A stretch of DNA of 13,862 bases from Defluviitaleaceae bacterium (GCA_009787945.1 WQSI01000038.1:1-13862), one strand, 5' to 3'. Counted from the stretch's first letter, positions 1-6,201 are shown. The notes: generated by a model from the sequence alone, not told the origin. Numbers and translations are program-made.

Positions 1-90
1 ATGTTCCTTCCAGTAGTGCTTTTTGAAGTAGTGATAGTGTTCTTCGGACACTTGCCCCCATGCGTGTTTGTTTGATTCTATTTCTTTCAT
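1..90 (-). CDS. N-terminal fragment, probable class I SAM-dependent methyltransferase (3' end outside window)
   Basis: Thirty codons are open from an ATG at 88-90 to the window edge. GGAGG at 99-103 lies 8 nt before the ATG, a well-placed ribosome binding site, and a sigma-A-like promoter lies further upstream at 333-360, so the start is well supported. The visible peptide is hydrophilic and aromatic-rich, with AWGQVSEEHYHYFKKHYW at about residues 10-27. This 'AW..vs.eHY..fkk' opening resembles the N-terminal lid region of small class I SAM-dependent methyltransferases. The SAM-binding glycine motif would lie outside the window, so the function is inferred from this opening alone. That a gene starts here is fairly sure; the family is a guess. 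Confidence 0.6.
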   Translation of the reverse strand, partial: MKEIESNKHAWGQVSEEHYHYFKKHYWKEH

Positions 91-326
91 TATTTTTTCC
101 TCCAAAAATAAACCTGCTAGGCGAGTGCGGATTACACCGTATCGCCTTTGGGTCTGGTCATATTCGATTGAGCAGGTGCGACTGCACAAGTCCGATATAC
201 CACAACTTGGCAAAAAATGCACCTATCGTTATCTTGCCTTTGTAAAACTCCCTCAAAGAAATGTCACCACTGACATATTTTCTCGTGTCGATTGACAAGA
301 TGACCGACGAAATTTTGGAAGCATCC
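91..326 (-). promoter_or_regulatory. Long, self-complementary 5' leader of the left-edge gene; candidate cis-regulatory RNA
   Basis: About 235 nt separate the predicted transcription start (near 326) from the ATG at 90. Several pairings can be drawn on the minus-strand RNA. There is a 6-bp hairpin ATGTCA-GTGG-TGACAT (261-276) and a 6-bp stem GTCGGT/ATCGAC around 286-307. There is a 5-bp stem CTTTG/CAAAG near 238-258 and a 4-bp hairpin at 176-187. A 7-bp long-range helix pairs ACCTGCT (171-177) with AGCAGGT (112-118), enclosing a GGCGA/TCGCC stem (142-146 with 120-124). The 3' strand of the long-range helix runs into a U-rich tract and then the ribosome binding site, a geometry that could support attenuation or site occlusion. 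I do not recognise a known riboswitch class. Some short stems may be chance. A 46-codon frame also crosses the region. Confidence 0.4.
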
Positions 327-332
327 TACACC

Positions 333-360
333 ATTATAGCACAAACTTTCGGTTAAGCAA
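333..360 (-). promoter_or_regulatory. Sigma-A-like promoter for the left-edge gene
   Basis: On the minus strand, -10 TATAAT (333-338) carries the extended TGC immediately upstream, and a weak -35 TTGCTT (355-360) lies 16 nt away. Transcription would start near 326 and read the long leader into the gene ending at the left edge. An 8-bp inverted repeat (362-391) abuts the -35. Confidence 0.6.
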
Positions 361-361
361 A

Positions 362-391
362 GAGCAAATTTATAACGTTACCCATTTGCTC
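362..391. repeat. Inverted repeat GAGCAAAT / ATTTGCTC between htrA and the left-edge promoter
   Basis: Perfect 8-bp arms (362-369 and 384-391) flank a 14-nt loop. It sits 1 nt upstream of the -35 of the left-edge promoter and about 75 bp after the htrA stop codon. It may be an operator or a weak htrA terminator, but no good U-tract follows on the minus strand. A second, weaker stem CCTAG/CTAGG lies at 413-439, followed on the minus strand by a short T-rich run near 398-404. The rest of 361-464 shows no gene. Confidence 0.4.
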
Positions 392-464
392 ACACCTAAT
401 AAAATCATCACTCCTAGAACGCTACATCTGCCGCCTAGGCACTTATACCATGGGGACATTTTGC

Positions 465-1820
465 TTAAAATTGTGGTGACATATTAGGGGCGAGGACAAT
501 GGGGATGTCCAAAACTTCAGAACTATCACGCACTATGGTGAATACCACGGTGTTACCCACCTGTTGACCCGACATAAATTCTATCAAGTCGTCGGAATTG
601 GTAATTACTACGCCATCGGTGGCGATTATGATGTCGTGGCGTTGCAAGCCCGCTGAAAGGGCAGGGCTGCCAGTTAGAACATTTACCACTAACACGCCCT
701 GCTCGGGAACAATAAAATCTGCAGCTTCATCTGGGTATAGCTCTATTAAACCAGCTAAGAAGGTTTCCGACATGACCGTCGTCCAATTATCCATGGTTAT
801 ACCAATCATTGGGCGGCGTGGGGCTGTGCCTTCTTGCATAATCCGCTCTAAAATTGGCTTTGCCACGTGGGAAGGTATGGCGTAACCCATGCCTTCTGCC
901 AATCTTTCAGCAAATTTGGCGGTGTTTATGCCTATAACCTCACCATAGGCGTTAACCAATGGCCCACCTGAATTTCCGCGGTTTATTGCGGCGTTGGTTT
1001 GCATAACGTCAAGGATGATGCCTTCCACAAAAATTGTGTTGTTGGTGGCAGAGATGATGCCGTTGGTGACGGAGATGCCCTCACCCATGGCGTTGCCAAT
1101 CGCTACGACAATTTCGCCAACCTGTGCTTGAGAGGAGTCGCCAAAACGAGCCAAAGTAACACTGTAAACCCCCGCTTCAATTGCGTTTCCTTTGTATACG
1201 GCGATAACAGCCAAATCGTTGTCATCATCGCGGCCTATTGGCACAGCGGCAATATATTCACTGCCGTTAATGGATACACTAACCATGTTAGAACCTGCGA
1301 TAACATGGGCGTTTGTGGCGATATAGTAACGAGTGCTGGTTTCGTACATAATAATGCCTGTGCCTGCCCGTTCCTGACCTTGATTAAGCCCAAAAATGCC
1401 TGTGCCTGGTAATTCTGCGGCAATTGTTACAACGCTGGGTTTAACGGCATTTACCAAGTCAACATAATTTTGGCGGGCAACAAGGGGAGTTTCGCCAATT
1501 CTCACAGGAGTGTGAACATTTTCAAAGGCAAAGTTTTCACGCTGGGCAGAATCGTTAAGGATTCGGGGTAGCACGTAGGCGTTCATAAGCCTTGCCCCTG
1601 CACCTACCCCAATGCCAATAAGGGGGGCTGCCACCAGCGATAATATAAGCACAATAGCGATAATTGCGTTGGTTTTTTTGGTTTGCCGCTTGTGACGGCT
1701 TTTTTCAATTTCGTTTTGGGCGTATAAGGTTTCCAGGGGCGTTGTATGTACAATCACGTCCACTTTTTCTGGCGCGCTGCCTTCTGTTACTCCTGACTTT
1801 CTGAAAGGGTTGTAATCCAT
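465..1820 (-). CDS. htrA: HtrA/DegP-type membrane-anchored serine protease with one PDZ domain
   Basis: This is a 451-residue S1C-family protease that would degrade or process misfolded or secreted proteins on the outer face of the membrane. A charged, probably cytoplasmic segment (1-50) precedes one transmembrane helix (about 51-76). The trypsin-like domain follows, with the catalytic triad visible as His172 (TNAHVI), Asp202 (NDLAVI) and Ser284 (GNSGGP). A PDZ domain at about 337-440 includes GSPALSAGLQRHDIIIATDG. Length and order match HtrA/YkdA/YyxA-type proteins of Firmicutes. The start is set at the ATG at 1818-1820, because GAGGAGG lies just before it; an in-frame ATG at 1856 lies at or before the predicted transcription start and has no ribosome binding site. 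It is monocistronic by appearance. In Bacillus the homologues respond to cell-envelope stress; no CssR site was identified here. Which HtrA paralogue it is cannot be told. Confidence 0.93.
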   Translation of the reverse strand: MDYNPFRKSGVTEGSAPEKVDVIVHTTPLETLYAQNEIEKSRHKRQTKKTNAIIAIVLILSLVAAPLIGIGVGAGARLMNAYVLPRILNDSAQRENFAFENVHTPVRIGETPLVARQNYVDLVNAVKPSVVTIAAELPGTGIFGLNQGQERAGTGIIMYETSTRYYIATNAHVIAGSNMVSVSINGSEYIAAVPIGRDDDNDLAVIAVYKGNAIEAGVYSVTLARFGDSSQAQVGEIVVAIGNAMGEGISVTNGIISATNNTIFVEGIILDVMQTNAAINRGNSGGPLVNAYGEVIGINTAKFAERLAEGMGYAIPSHVAKPILERIMQEGTAPRRPMIGITMDNWTTVMSETFLAGLIELYPDEAADFIVPEQGVLVVNVLTGSPALSAGLQRHDIIIATDGVVITNSDDLIEFMSGQQVGNTVVFTIVRDSSEVLDIPIVLAPNMSPQF

Positions 1821-1845
1821 ATTTTGCCTCCTCGTATATTTAATT

Positions 1846-1855
1846 TGTGTACACA
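1846..1855. promoter_or_regulatory. Perfect 10-bp palindrome TGTGTACACA at the htrA transcription start
   Basis: The palindrome overlaps the predicted htrA start point (about 1853-1854), 6 bp downstream of the -10. That placement would suit a dimeric repressor. The site is short, and no regulator is identified. Confidence 0.3.
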
Positions 1856-1860
1856 TTTAT

Positions 1861-1889
1861 ATTATATCACTTTCAGATTTAAAAATCAA
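1861..1889 (-). promoter_or_regulatory. Sigma-A-like promoter of htrA
   Basis: On the minus strand, -35 TTGATT (1884-1889), a 17-nt spacer and a perfect -10 TATAAT (1861-1866) give a transcription start near 1854. That is about 34 nt before the chosen ATG at 1820. The placement argues against the longer htrA reading frame. Confidence 0.75.
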
Positions 1890-1903
1890 TTATGTTTTTT
1901 AAA

Positions 1904-1932
1904 TTGCTTTTTATGTAACATTGTGGTAAGAT
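1904..1932 (+). promoter_or_regulatory. Predicted promoter of the zapA-like gene
   Basis: -35 TTGCTT (1904-1909), a 17-nt spacer and -10 TAAGAT (1927-1932). The transcription start would fall at about 1939-1940, only a few bases before the long hairpin at 1943-2046. It diverges from the htrA promoter, with only 14 bp between the two -35 boxes. The match to consensus is moderate. Confidence 0.5.
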
Positions 1933-1942
1933 TATTTTAACA

Positions 1943-2046
1943 TATAGCTGACGCACCCGAGACCCGTGAAGCAAGCCACGCACGTGTCGCACCCGAAGGG
2001 TGTGACGGTGGCGCAGACTTCACGGTTGTCGAGGTCGTCCGCTATA
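1943..2046 (+). promoter_or_regulatory. 104-nt long imperfect hairpin in the zapA leader (structured RNA or palindromic element)
   Basis: Nested complementary blocks run through the whole segment. From outside in they are TATAGC/GCTATA, GACG/CGTC, ACCCGA/TCGAGGT (one bulge), CCGTGAAG/CTTCACGG, GCCAC/GTGGC and GTCGCACCC/GGGTGTGAC (one G-U), closing on a GAA loop. That is about 38 base pairs broken by small bulges and internal loops. It is clearly more GC-rich than the AT-rich promoter sequence before it. It begins a few bases after the predicted transcription start and ends 5 nt before the zapA ribosome binding site, so the zapA mRNA would start with it. It does not match an RNA family I recognise. 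It could instead be a mobile-type palindromic repeat with TATAGC/GCTATA ends. The structure is directly visible; the function is unknown. Confidence 0.7.
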
Positions 2047-2066
2047 GACTTGAGGGGGAAGTGCCT

Positions 2067-2390
2067 GTGGAAGAAAAATATGTTTTGAAACTTTTTGGTG
2101 AAAATGTGCAAATTACCAGTGACGAAGGTAAGGAGTATGTTAATGAGCTTTATAGCACGGTGACAGATGCGGTTGAGAAGATTGAGAACATCGACAGACA
2201 TTCGTCTATGAGCAAGCTGATGAAATCTCTCTTTGTCAGCGTTTTTTTGGCGGATGATTTGATGAAGCTAAGGCAAGAAAATGAGGAATTGCTGAAAAAG
2301 TTAGCAAGTGCAGAAAAACCCAAGCCAAAACCTAAAGCCAAAAAAAGTGCCGACAACACCGAAGTTGCCGACACAAAAGATTTATTATGA
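2067..2390 (+). CDS. zapA: ZapA-like cell division protein
   Basis: This 107-residue protein has the layout of ZapA, which binds FtsZ and promotes Z-ring bundling at midcell. An N-terminal strand (YVLKLFGENVQITSDEGKEY, about 4-23) is followed by helices. A likely coiled coil (about 60-83, including KLRQENEELLKKLA) leads to a Lys/Pro-rich, charged tail of about 25 residues that is probably disordered. A GTG at 2061 is also in frame, but GAGGGGG at 2052-2058 would be only 2 nt from it. The GTG at 2067 has 8 nt spacing and is preferred. The gene is transcribed from the divergent region shared with htrA, after the long hairpin. Its last 6 bases overlap the 3' end of the convergent spoVB. The family call rests on N-terminal pattern, size and coiled coil; other small coiled-coil proteins are possible. 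Confidence 0.72.
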   Translation: MEEKYVLKLFGENVQITSDEGKEYVNELYSTVTDAVEKIENIDRHSSMSKLMKSLFVSVFLADDLMKLRQENEELLKKLASAEKPKPKPKAKKSADNTEVADTKDLL

Positions 2391-3929
2391 TTTAAATTTC
2401 AGCATTTGCTTGACTTCGTTAATTTTGATGATGCGCAACAGGAAAACGGCGGTGGCATACGCTCCCATCATCAGGGCAAGTGACACTATAACGGCAGGTA
2501 TTTGCGGCATAATATTCATTATCACTCCATCATGTAGCCAGTTTATGGTTAAGCCCGCCGCAATAGCCGCCAGAGCTGGCTTTACAAACCATCGGATAAA
2601 TTCTGGTTTAACATCAGAGATTTTGCGCAGACGGCGGATAGTGAAAAAGGTGATGATTACAAGGCTTATCAGCCAGCCCGCCAAAAAGGCAGAAACACCG
2701 TAAATCGGCACAAAAAAGTACACAAAAGCGATGTTAATGCCAGACGCTAACAAACTGTTGCGGAAAATGAAAATTTGTTCGCCCAAGCCGTTTAGCAAGC
2801 CGTTTAGGGTGATGTTAAAATACCAGAAAGGACACATCAGCCCTAAAATCAGCAGTATTTGCCCAAGGTCTTGGCGGTAAACAATTTGTCCAATTTCATT
2901 AGGGAAAACCACGAAAATTAGTGCCGCCCCAAATGCCACAATGGACGTAAACACGATGGATTTTGAAATTGTGGCATTAACGCGGCGTGTGTTGCCAAGT
3001 GCCACAGATTCGGAGATAGACGGCACAAGGGAAACGGACAAAGCCACCAAAATCGCCGATGGGAAGAAGATTAGGGGCATTGCCATGCCTGTTATTTGCC
3101 CAAAGGTTGCCAGGGCTTCTTCTGCTGCCATGCCGAAAGCTTGCAGTCTAGCGGGTATCATCACATTTTCCACAGTGGATAAAAACGCAGAAGTTATGCG
3201 GTTTAGCGTTAGTGGGGTCGCCATGGCGACAATGGCTATTAATGCCTGTTTCTGGGTTAGGGTTGGTGCAAATTTGCCGCCCACCTCTTTTTTTCTTCGC
3301 CATTTGTAAGCAACCACAACATACACAAAAGATAACGCTTCACCGACAACAATGCCCAGCACGGCCATTGCGGCGGCGTATTCCAAACCGCGGGGGATAA
3401 AGGCAGATGCCAACAGCAGAACCACGCCAATTCGGGCGATTTGCTCAATAATTTGGCTTGCGGCTGGCACAACTGCCTTTTGTAACCCTAAGAAATACCC
3501 GCGGATACATGACCCCAAAGCCATAAAAATAAATGAAAAGGACAGAATTTGTAAGGACATAACAATGCGCTCTTCGTTTAAAATGCCTGCCCCTATGGGT
3601 TCTGCTGTAAAAAATAGAACAGCCGTTAACACAAGGGATAACACAGTGGTTATTGCCAGGGAAATAAATAGCAATCGGCGGGTGTTTCCAATTTCTCCCT
3701 TTGCCTGTTCTGCCGCTACCAGACGCGACAGGGTGGTGGTTATTCCCGAGCAACAAATTGCCCAAGCCAAGCTATAAATGGGCATAATAAGCTGAAAAAG
3801 CCCCATGCCCTCCGCCCCAATGGCATTAGCCATAAAAATGCGGTATGCAAAGCCGATAAGCCGGGTTATTATGTTGGCGGCAGTAAGCGTCAATGCCCCA
3901 AGAATTAATGTTCGTTTGGAAAAGGCCAC
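2385..3929 (-). CDS. spoVB: SpoVB-family polysaccharide/lipid flippase (MOP superfamily)
   Basis: This 514-residue polytopic membrane protein has about 14 hydrophobic segments throughout its length. The N-terminal region (FSKRTLILGALTLTAANI, then GFAYRIFMANAIGAEGMGLF) is typical of SpoVB and related MurJ/PST-type transporters. These move lipid-linked cell-wall precursors across the membrane; in Bacillus, SpoVB is needed for spore cortex synthesis. The start is the GTG at 3927-3929: AGGGGG lies 7 nt upstream, while an in-frame ATG at 3959 has no good ribosome binding site. The gene stands alone between the rnc terminator and the convergent zapA, whose coding sequence it overlaps by 6 bp. No confident promoter was found upstream. 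Clostridia often carry several paralogues, so this could be a vegetative one (YtgP-like) rather than the sporulation gene itself. Confidence 0.78.
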   Translation of the reverse strand: MAFSKRTLILGALTLTAANIITRLIGFAYRIFMANAIGAEGMGLFQLIMPIYSLAWAICCSGITTTLSRLVAAEQAKGEIGNTRRLLFISLAITTVLSLVLTAVLFFTAEPIGAGILNEERIVMSLQILSFSFIFMALGSCIRGYFLGLQKAVVPAASQIIEQIARIGVVLLLASAFIPRGLEYAAAMAVLGIVVGEALSFVYVVVAYKWRRKKEVGGKFAPTLTQKQALIAIVAMATPLTLNRITSAFLSTVENVMIPARLQAFGMAAEEALATFGQITGMAMPLIFFPSAILVALSVSLVPSISESVALGNTRRVNATISKSIVFTSIVAFGAALIFVVFPNEIGQIVYRQDLGQILLILGLMCPFWYFNITLNGLLNGLGEQIFIFRNSLLASGINIAFVYFFVPIYGVSAFLAGWLISLVIITFFTIRRLRKISDVKPEFIRWFVKPALAAIAAGLTINWLHDGVIMNIMPQIPAVIVSLALMMGAYATAVFLLRIIKINEVKQMLKFKS

Positions 3930-4003
3930 AATCAAGCCCCCTATTAGTAATGTAAGCATGTTTAAATTCTATGAAACAAGCCAATAGGATAGTACGACCT
4001 TTA

Positions 4004-4015
4004 CCAAATATTTGG
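4004..4015. repeat. 12-bp perfect palindrome CCAAATATTTGG upstream of spoVB
   Basis: It lies between the rnc terminator and the spoVB start, about 75 bp upstream of the GTG. It could be an operator for spoVB. AT-rich palindromes of this size can also arise by chance. Confidence 0.25.
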
Positions 4016-4020
4016 CAAAA

Positions 4021-4058
4021 TAAAAATAGGGCGTGATGCTATTACCATCACGCGCCCT
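4021..4058 (-). terminator. Intrinsic terminator of the yceD-rpmF-plsX-acpP-rnc operon
   Basis: On the minus strand an 11-bp stem (4046-4058 with 4028-4038, with a 2-nt bulge) closes on a 7-nt loop GTAATAG and is followed by TATTTTTA. The first bases of the stem overlap the rnc stop codon at 4057-4059, so the terminator starts inside the end of the gene. Confidence 0.9.
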
Positions 4059-4740
4059 AGTTATAAAAACGATTTTCTTCAATGGCGAAACGTGCAGCTG
4101 CCTGTTCTGCCTCTTTTTTGTTGCGGCCTTCGCCTCTCCCTAAAAATCTGCCGCCGTGGGTTAATTCCACAGTGAAAACTTTTTCATGCTCGGGCCCTTC
4201 TTCTTTAATGACTCTGTATTCAATGGGTTCTTGGCTGTCTTTTTGCAATTGTTCTTGCAGATGGGTTTTGCAGTCTGCCACCCATTTTAAGCCTTTTAGT
4301 GAGTGGATTTCATGGCTTAAAAAAGACAATATAAACCTTTGCGCCGCTTCGTAGCCGCCATCAAGATAGATAGCACCTATAACCGCCTCAAAGGCATCCG
4401 ACAGAACCGAATCCCGCTCTCTACCGCCATTTGCTACCTCGCCTTTGCCCATTTTCAAATACTTGCCTAAATCAATTTTTTTTGCACATTCAGCCAAAGA
4501 AGGCTCACAAACAACGCCTGCACGCAGACGAGTCATATCGCCTTCGCTCATGTCGGGAAATTTATCAAAAATATAAGCACTGACCACTAGCTCCAGAACG
4601 GCATCGCCGAGATACTCCAAACGCTCGTTGTGAATTCTGGAGTTGGTCTTGTTTTCGTTTACATAGGAGCTGTGGGTCAGGGCTTCGTTTAAAATCTGCA
4701 TTTTGTTAAATTGATAGTCGATTATTTTTTGTAAGTCCAT
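4057..4740 (-). CDS. rnc: Ribonuclease III
   Basis: This 227-residue protein is an endonuclease that cuts double-stranded RNA, including 16S and 23S rRNA precursors. The family signature NERLEYLGDAVLE occupies residues 38-50, with catalytic Glu42 and Asp46. The second acidic pair is Asp115 and Glu118 in SDAFEAVIGA. A double-stranded RNA-binding domain covers about 158-225 and ends in GRNKKEAEQAAARFAI. The length is normal. The ATG sits 1 nt after the acpP stop codon, with only a weak purine-rich ribosome binding site (GAAGAAG) inside acpP, so translation is probably coupled. It is the last gene of its operon and is closed by a strong terminator. In many Clostridia smc and ftsY follow rnc; here they do not. 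Confidence 0.97.
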   Translation of the reverse strand: MDLQKIIDYQFNKMQILNEALTHSSYVNENKTNSRIHNERLEYLGDAVLELVVSAYIFDKFPDMSEGDMTRLRAGVVCEPSLAECAKKIDLGKYLKMGKGEVANGGRERDSVLSDAFEAVIGAIYLDGGYEAAQRFILSFLSHEIHSLKGLKWVADCKTHLQEQLQKDSQEPIEYRVIKEEGPEHEKVFTVELTHGGRFLGRGEGRNKKEAEQAAARFAIEENRFYN

Positions 4741-4741
4741 A

Positions 4742-4972
4742 TTACTTCTTCAAAGATTCGATGTAATTTACAGCATCGCCAACTGTAGCAATTTTTTCGC
4801 TTTCTTCTTGGGCGAATTCGATGTCAAAGGCTTCTTCAAGCTCAGAAATAATTTGGAACAAATCAAGACTGTCTGCACCCAAATCATCCACAAAGCTGGT
4901 TTCCATTTTGATGTCAGCCTCTTCTTTGCCTAAATGCTCAGCCACAATACCTTTAATTTTGTCAAATACCAT
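4742..4972 (-). CDS. acpP: Acyl carrier protein
   Basis: This 76-residue acidic four-helix protein carries growing fatty-acyl chains on a phosphopantetheine arm. The attachment serine is Ser35 in the motif DLGADSLDLFQ, followed by the helix II region LEEAFDIEF. A longer frame with an ATG at 4990 is possible, but GAGGAGG overlapping the end of plsX lies 9 nt before the ATG at 4970-4972. The protein then opens MVFDKIKGIVAEHLG, as expected for the family. It lies directly after plsX, 4 nt from its stop codon, and just before rnc. This fits supply of ACP for the PlsX reaction and for type II fatty acid synthesis. Confidence 0.96.
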   Translation of the reverse strand: MVFDKIKGIVAEHLGKEEADIKMETSFVDDLGADSLDLFQIISELEEAFDIEFAQEESEKIATVGDAVNYIESLKK

Positions 4973-4976
4973 TTTA

Positions 4977-6005
4977 CTAATCCTCCTCATTATTGTTGGA
5001 CATGGACTGGATTTTTGCTACCACTCCGCCCTCTATAAATTTTACACATTGACCGATAGAATTTTTAATCGCCTTAGCGTTGGAACTGCCATGAGCCTTA
5101 ACCACCAAGCCATTAAGCCCAATGAACGGCGCGCCGCCCACCTCGGTGTAATCGTAACGCTTTCGCATACGTTTAAATGCACCGCGGGACAGCAAAGCTC
5201 CAAAGCGCGACAAAAAGCGCGACACAAGCTCAATTTTTAGGGTTGCAAACATTCCCTTGGCATAGCCTTCTGTGTACTTTAGGATGATATTGCCTACAAA
5301 ACCATCACAAACTGCCACATCAACAGCACCGCCAGGAATATCCCTAGCCTCCACATTTCCTGTGAAATTAAGGTCAGAAGCTTCTAAAAGCTCATATGCA
5401 GCCTTAGCCACACTGTTTCCCTTCTCTCGCTCTGCACCTACATTTACTAATCCTATGCGGGGATTGTCCACGCCCAGAACACTTTCCATATAAACAGAAC
5501 CCATTTGAGCAAATTGCAACAAAAATTCTGGCTTGGCATCAACATTCGCTCCTGCGTCAGTTAAAAAAGTGTGTCCGCCAGTGCTATTTGGCAAAAGAAC
5601 ACCCAAAGCAGGCCGCTTTATGCCTTTAATGCGACCTATAATGGTTGTACCTCCCGCAAGAACCGCCCCAGTAGAGCCAGCAGACACAAAAGCTGCCGCC
5701 CGCCCCTGCTTAACCAAGTTAAGCCCTACGACAATGGAGGAATTCTTTTTTGTTTTTATGGCAGATGTGGGGACTTCTTCCACATGGATAACTTCCTGAG
5801 CGTCAACCACCTCTAGGCGGTTAACGTCATGGGAAATTTTACCAAGAATGGATTTTATTTCTGCCTGGCGGCCTACAAGGGCAATTTTGGTTATTTTGCT
5901 ACCAAATTTGCTATCTTTAAGGGCTGCCAAAGCCCCTTCCACAGCTACCTGGGGACCAGCGTCGGCCCCCATAGCATCAACAGCAATCGTAATATTAGTA
6001 TCCAT
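4977..6005 (-). CDS. plsX: Phosphate acyltransferase PlsX
   Basis: This 342-residue protein makes acyl-phosphate from acyl-ACP and phosphate, the first committed step of the PlsX/PlsY route to lysophosphatidic acid. It acts as a peripheral membrane enzyme. The N-terminus (ITIAVDAMGADAGPQVAVEG) matches the family opening, although many members have MGGD-HAP where this has MGAD-AGP. The core SAGSTGAVLAGG and the block LVNVGAEREKGN are also typical. Length is normal. The ATG overlaps the rpmF stop codon by one base (TAATG), a sign of translational coupling. The rpmF-plsX pairing is widely conserved in bacteria. It ends 4 nt before the acpP start, and the acpP ribosome binding site lies in its last codons. 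Confidence 0.96.
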   Translation of the reverse strand: MDTNITIAVDAMGADAGPQVAVEGALAALKDSKFGSKITKIALVGRQAEIKSILGKISHDVNRLEVVDAQEVIHVEEVPTSAIKTKKNSSIVVGLNLVKQGRAAAFVSAGSTGAVLAGGTTIIGRIKGIKRPALGVLLPNSTGGHTFLTDAGANVDAKPEFLLQFAQMGSVYMESVLGVDNPRIGLVNVGAEREKGNSVAKAAYELLEASDLNFTGNVEARDIPGGAVDVAVCDGFVGNIILKYTEGYAKGMFATLKIELVSRFLSRFGALLSRGAFKRMRKRYDYTEVGGAPFIGLNGLVVKAHGSSNAKAIKNSIGQCVKFIEGGVVAKIQSMSNNNEED

Positions 6006-6184
6006 TAGTCCTTCTTAATAACTTCAACTTTTTTATAGTGACCACATGCCTTGCAGGCCCTGTGCGGCAATGTCAATTCGTTGCACGATGGGCATTTGAT
6101 TAGTGTTGCAGTAGCAATTTTCCAGCTTTGCGCACGTCTTTTGTTCCGTCTCCCACGGGAAGACCTATTTTTTGGACAAATCAA
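6005..6184 (-). CDS. rpmF: 50S ribosomal protein L32
   Basis: This 59-residue basic protein of the large ribosomal subunit shows the L32 N-terminal pattern CPKNRSSRGRRNKRRAQSWK. A zinc ribbon follows, with two CxxC pairs (Cys31, Cys34, Cys44, Cys47), so it is the zinc-binding form. An in-frame GTG at 6193 gives a longer product, but that codon overlaps the AGGAGGTG ribosome binding site. The TTG at 6182-6184 lies 8 nt after AGGAGG and gives MICPK, aligning with the usual MAVPK start, so TTG is chosen. It follows yceD by 17 nt and overlaps plsX by one base. The yceD-rpmF-plsX order is common in bacteria. Confidence 0.95.
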   Translation of the reverse strand: MICPKNRSSRGRRNKRRAQSWKIATATLIKCPSCNELTLPHRACKACGHYKKVEVIKKD

Positions 6185-6201
6185 TGTTAACACCTCCTGT
6201 T

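Noticed and set aside
60..245. 61-codon plus-strand open frame at the left end
   Set aside because: It runs opposite the start of the left-edge gene and its leader. It has no ribosome binding site, and its hydrophobic start is the complement of a Lys/Glu-rich coding start.
253..324. 23-residue leader peptide starting at an ATG almost on the predicted transcription start
   Set aside because: It would be essentially leaderless, with no ribosome binding site and no run of regulatory codons, so there is no positive support.
999..1412. 137-codon plus-strand open frame inside htrA
   Set aside because: It lies opposite the HtrA protease domain, with no promoter or ribosome binding site and no recognisable protein pattern.
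1821..1856. Longer HtrA N-terminus starting at 1856
   Set aside because: That ATG is at or before the predicted transcription start and lacks a ribosome binding site; the ATG at 1820 has GAGGAGG directly upstream.
1943..2046. Signal recognition particle RNA or 6S RNA at the long hairpin
   Set aside because: The length and rod shape are suggestive, but the conserved SRP apical sequence (GGAAGCAGCC type) and a 6S-like central bubble are missing.
3352..3777. 141-codon plus-strand open frame inside spoVB
   Set aside because: It is antisense to transmembrane segments of SpoVB; the Ala/Arg/Ile-rich composition mirrors the hydrophobic codons on the real strand.
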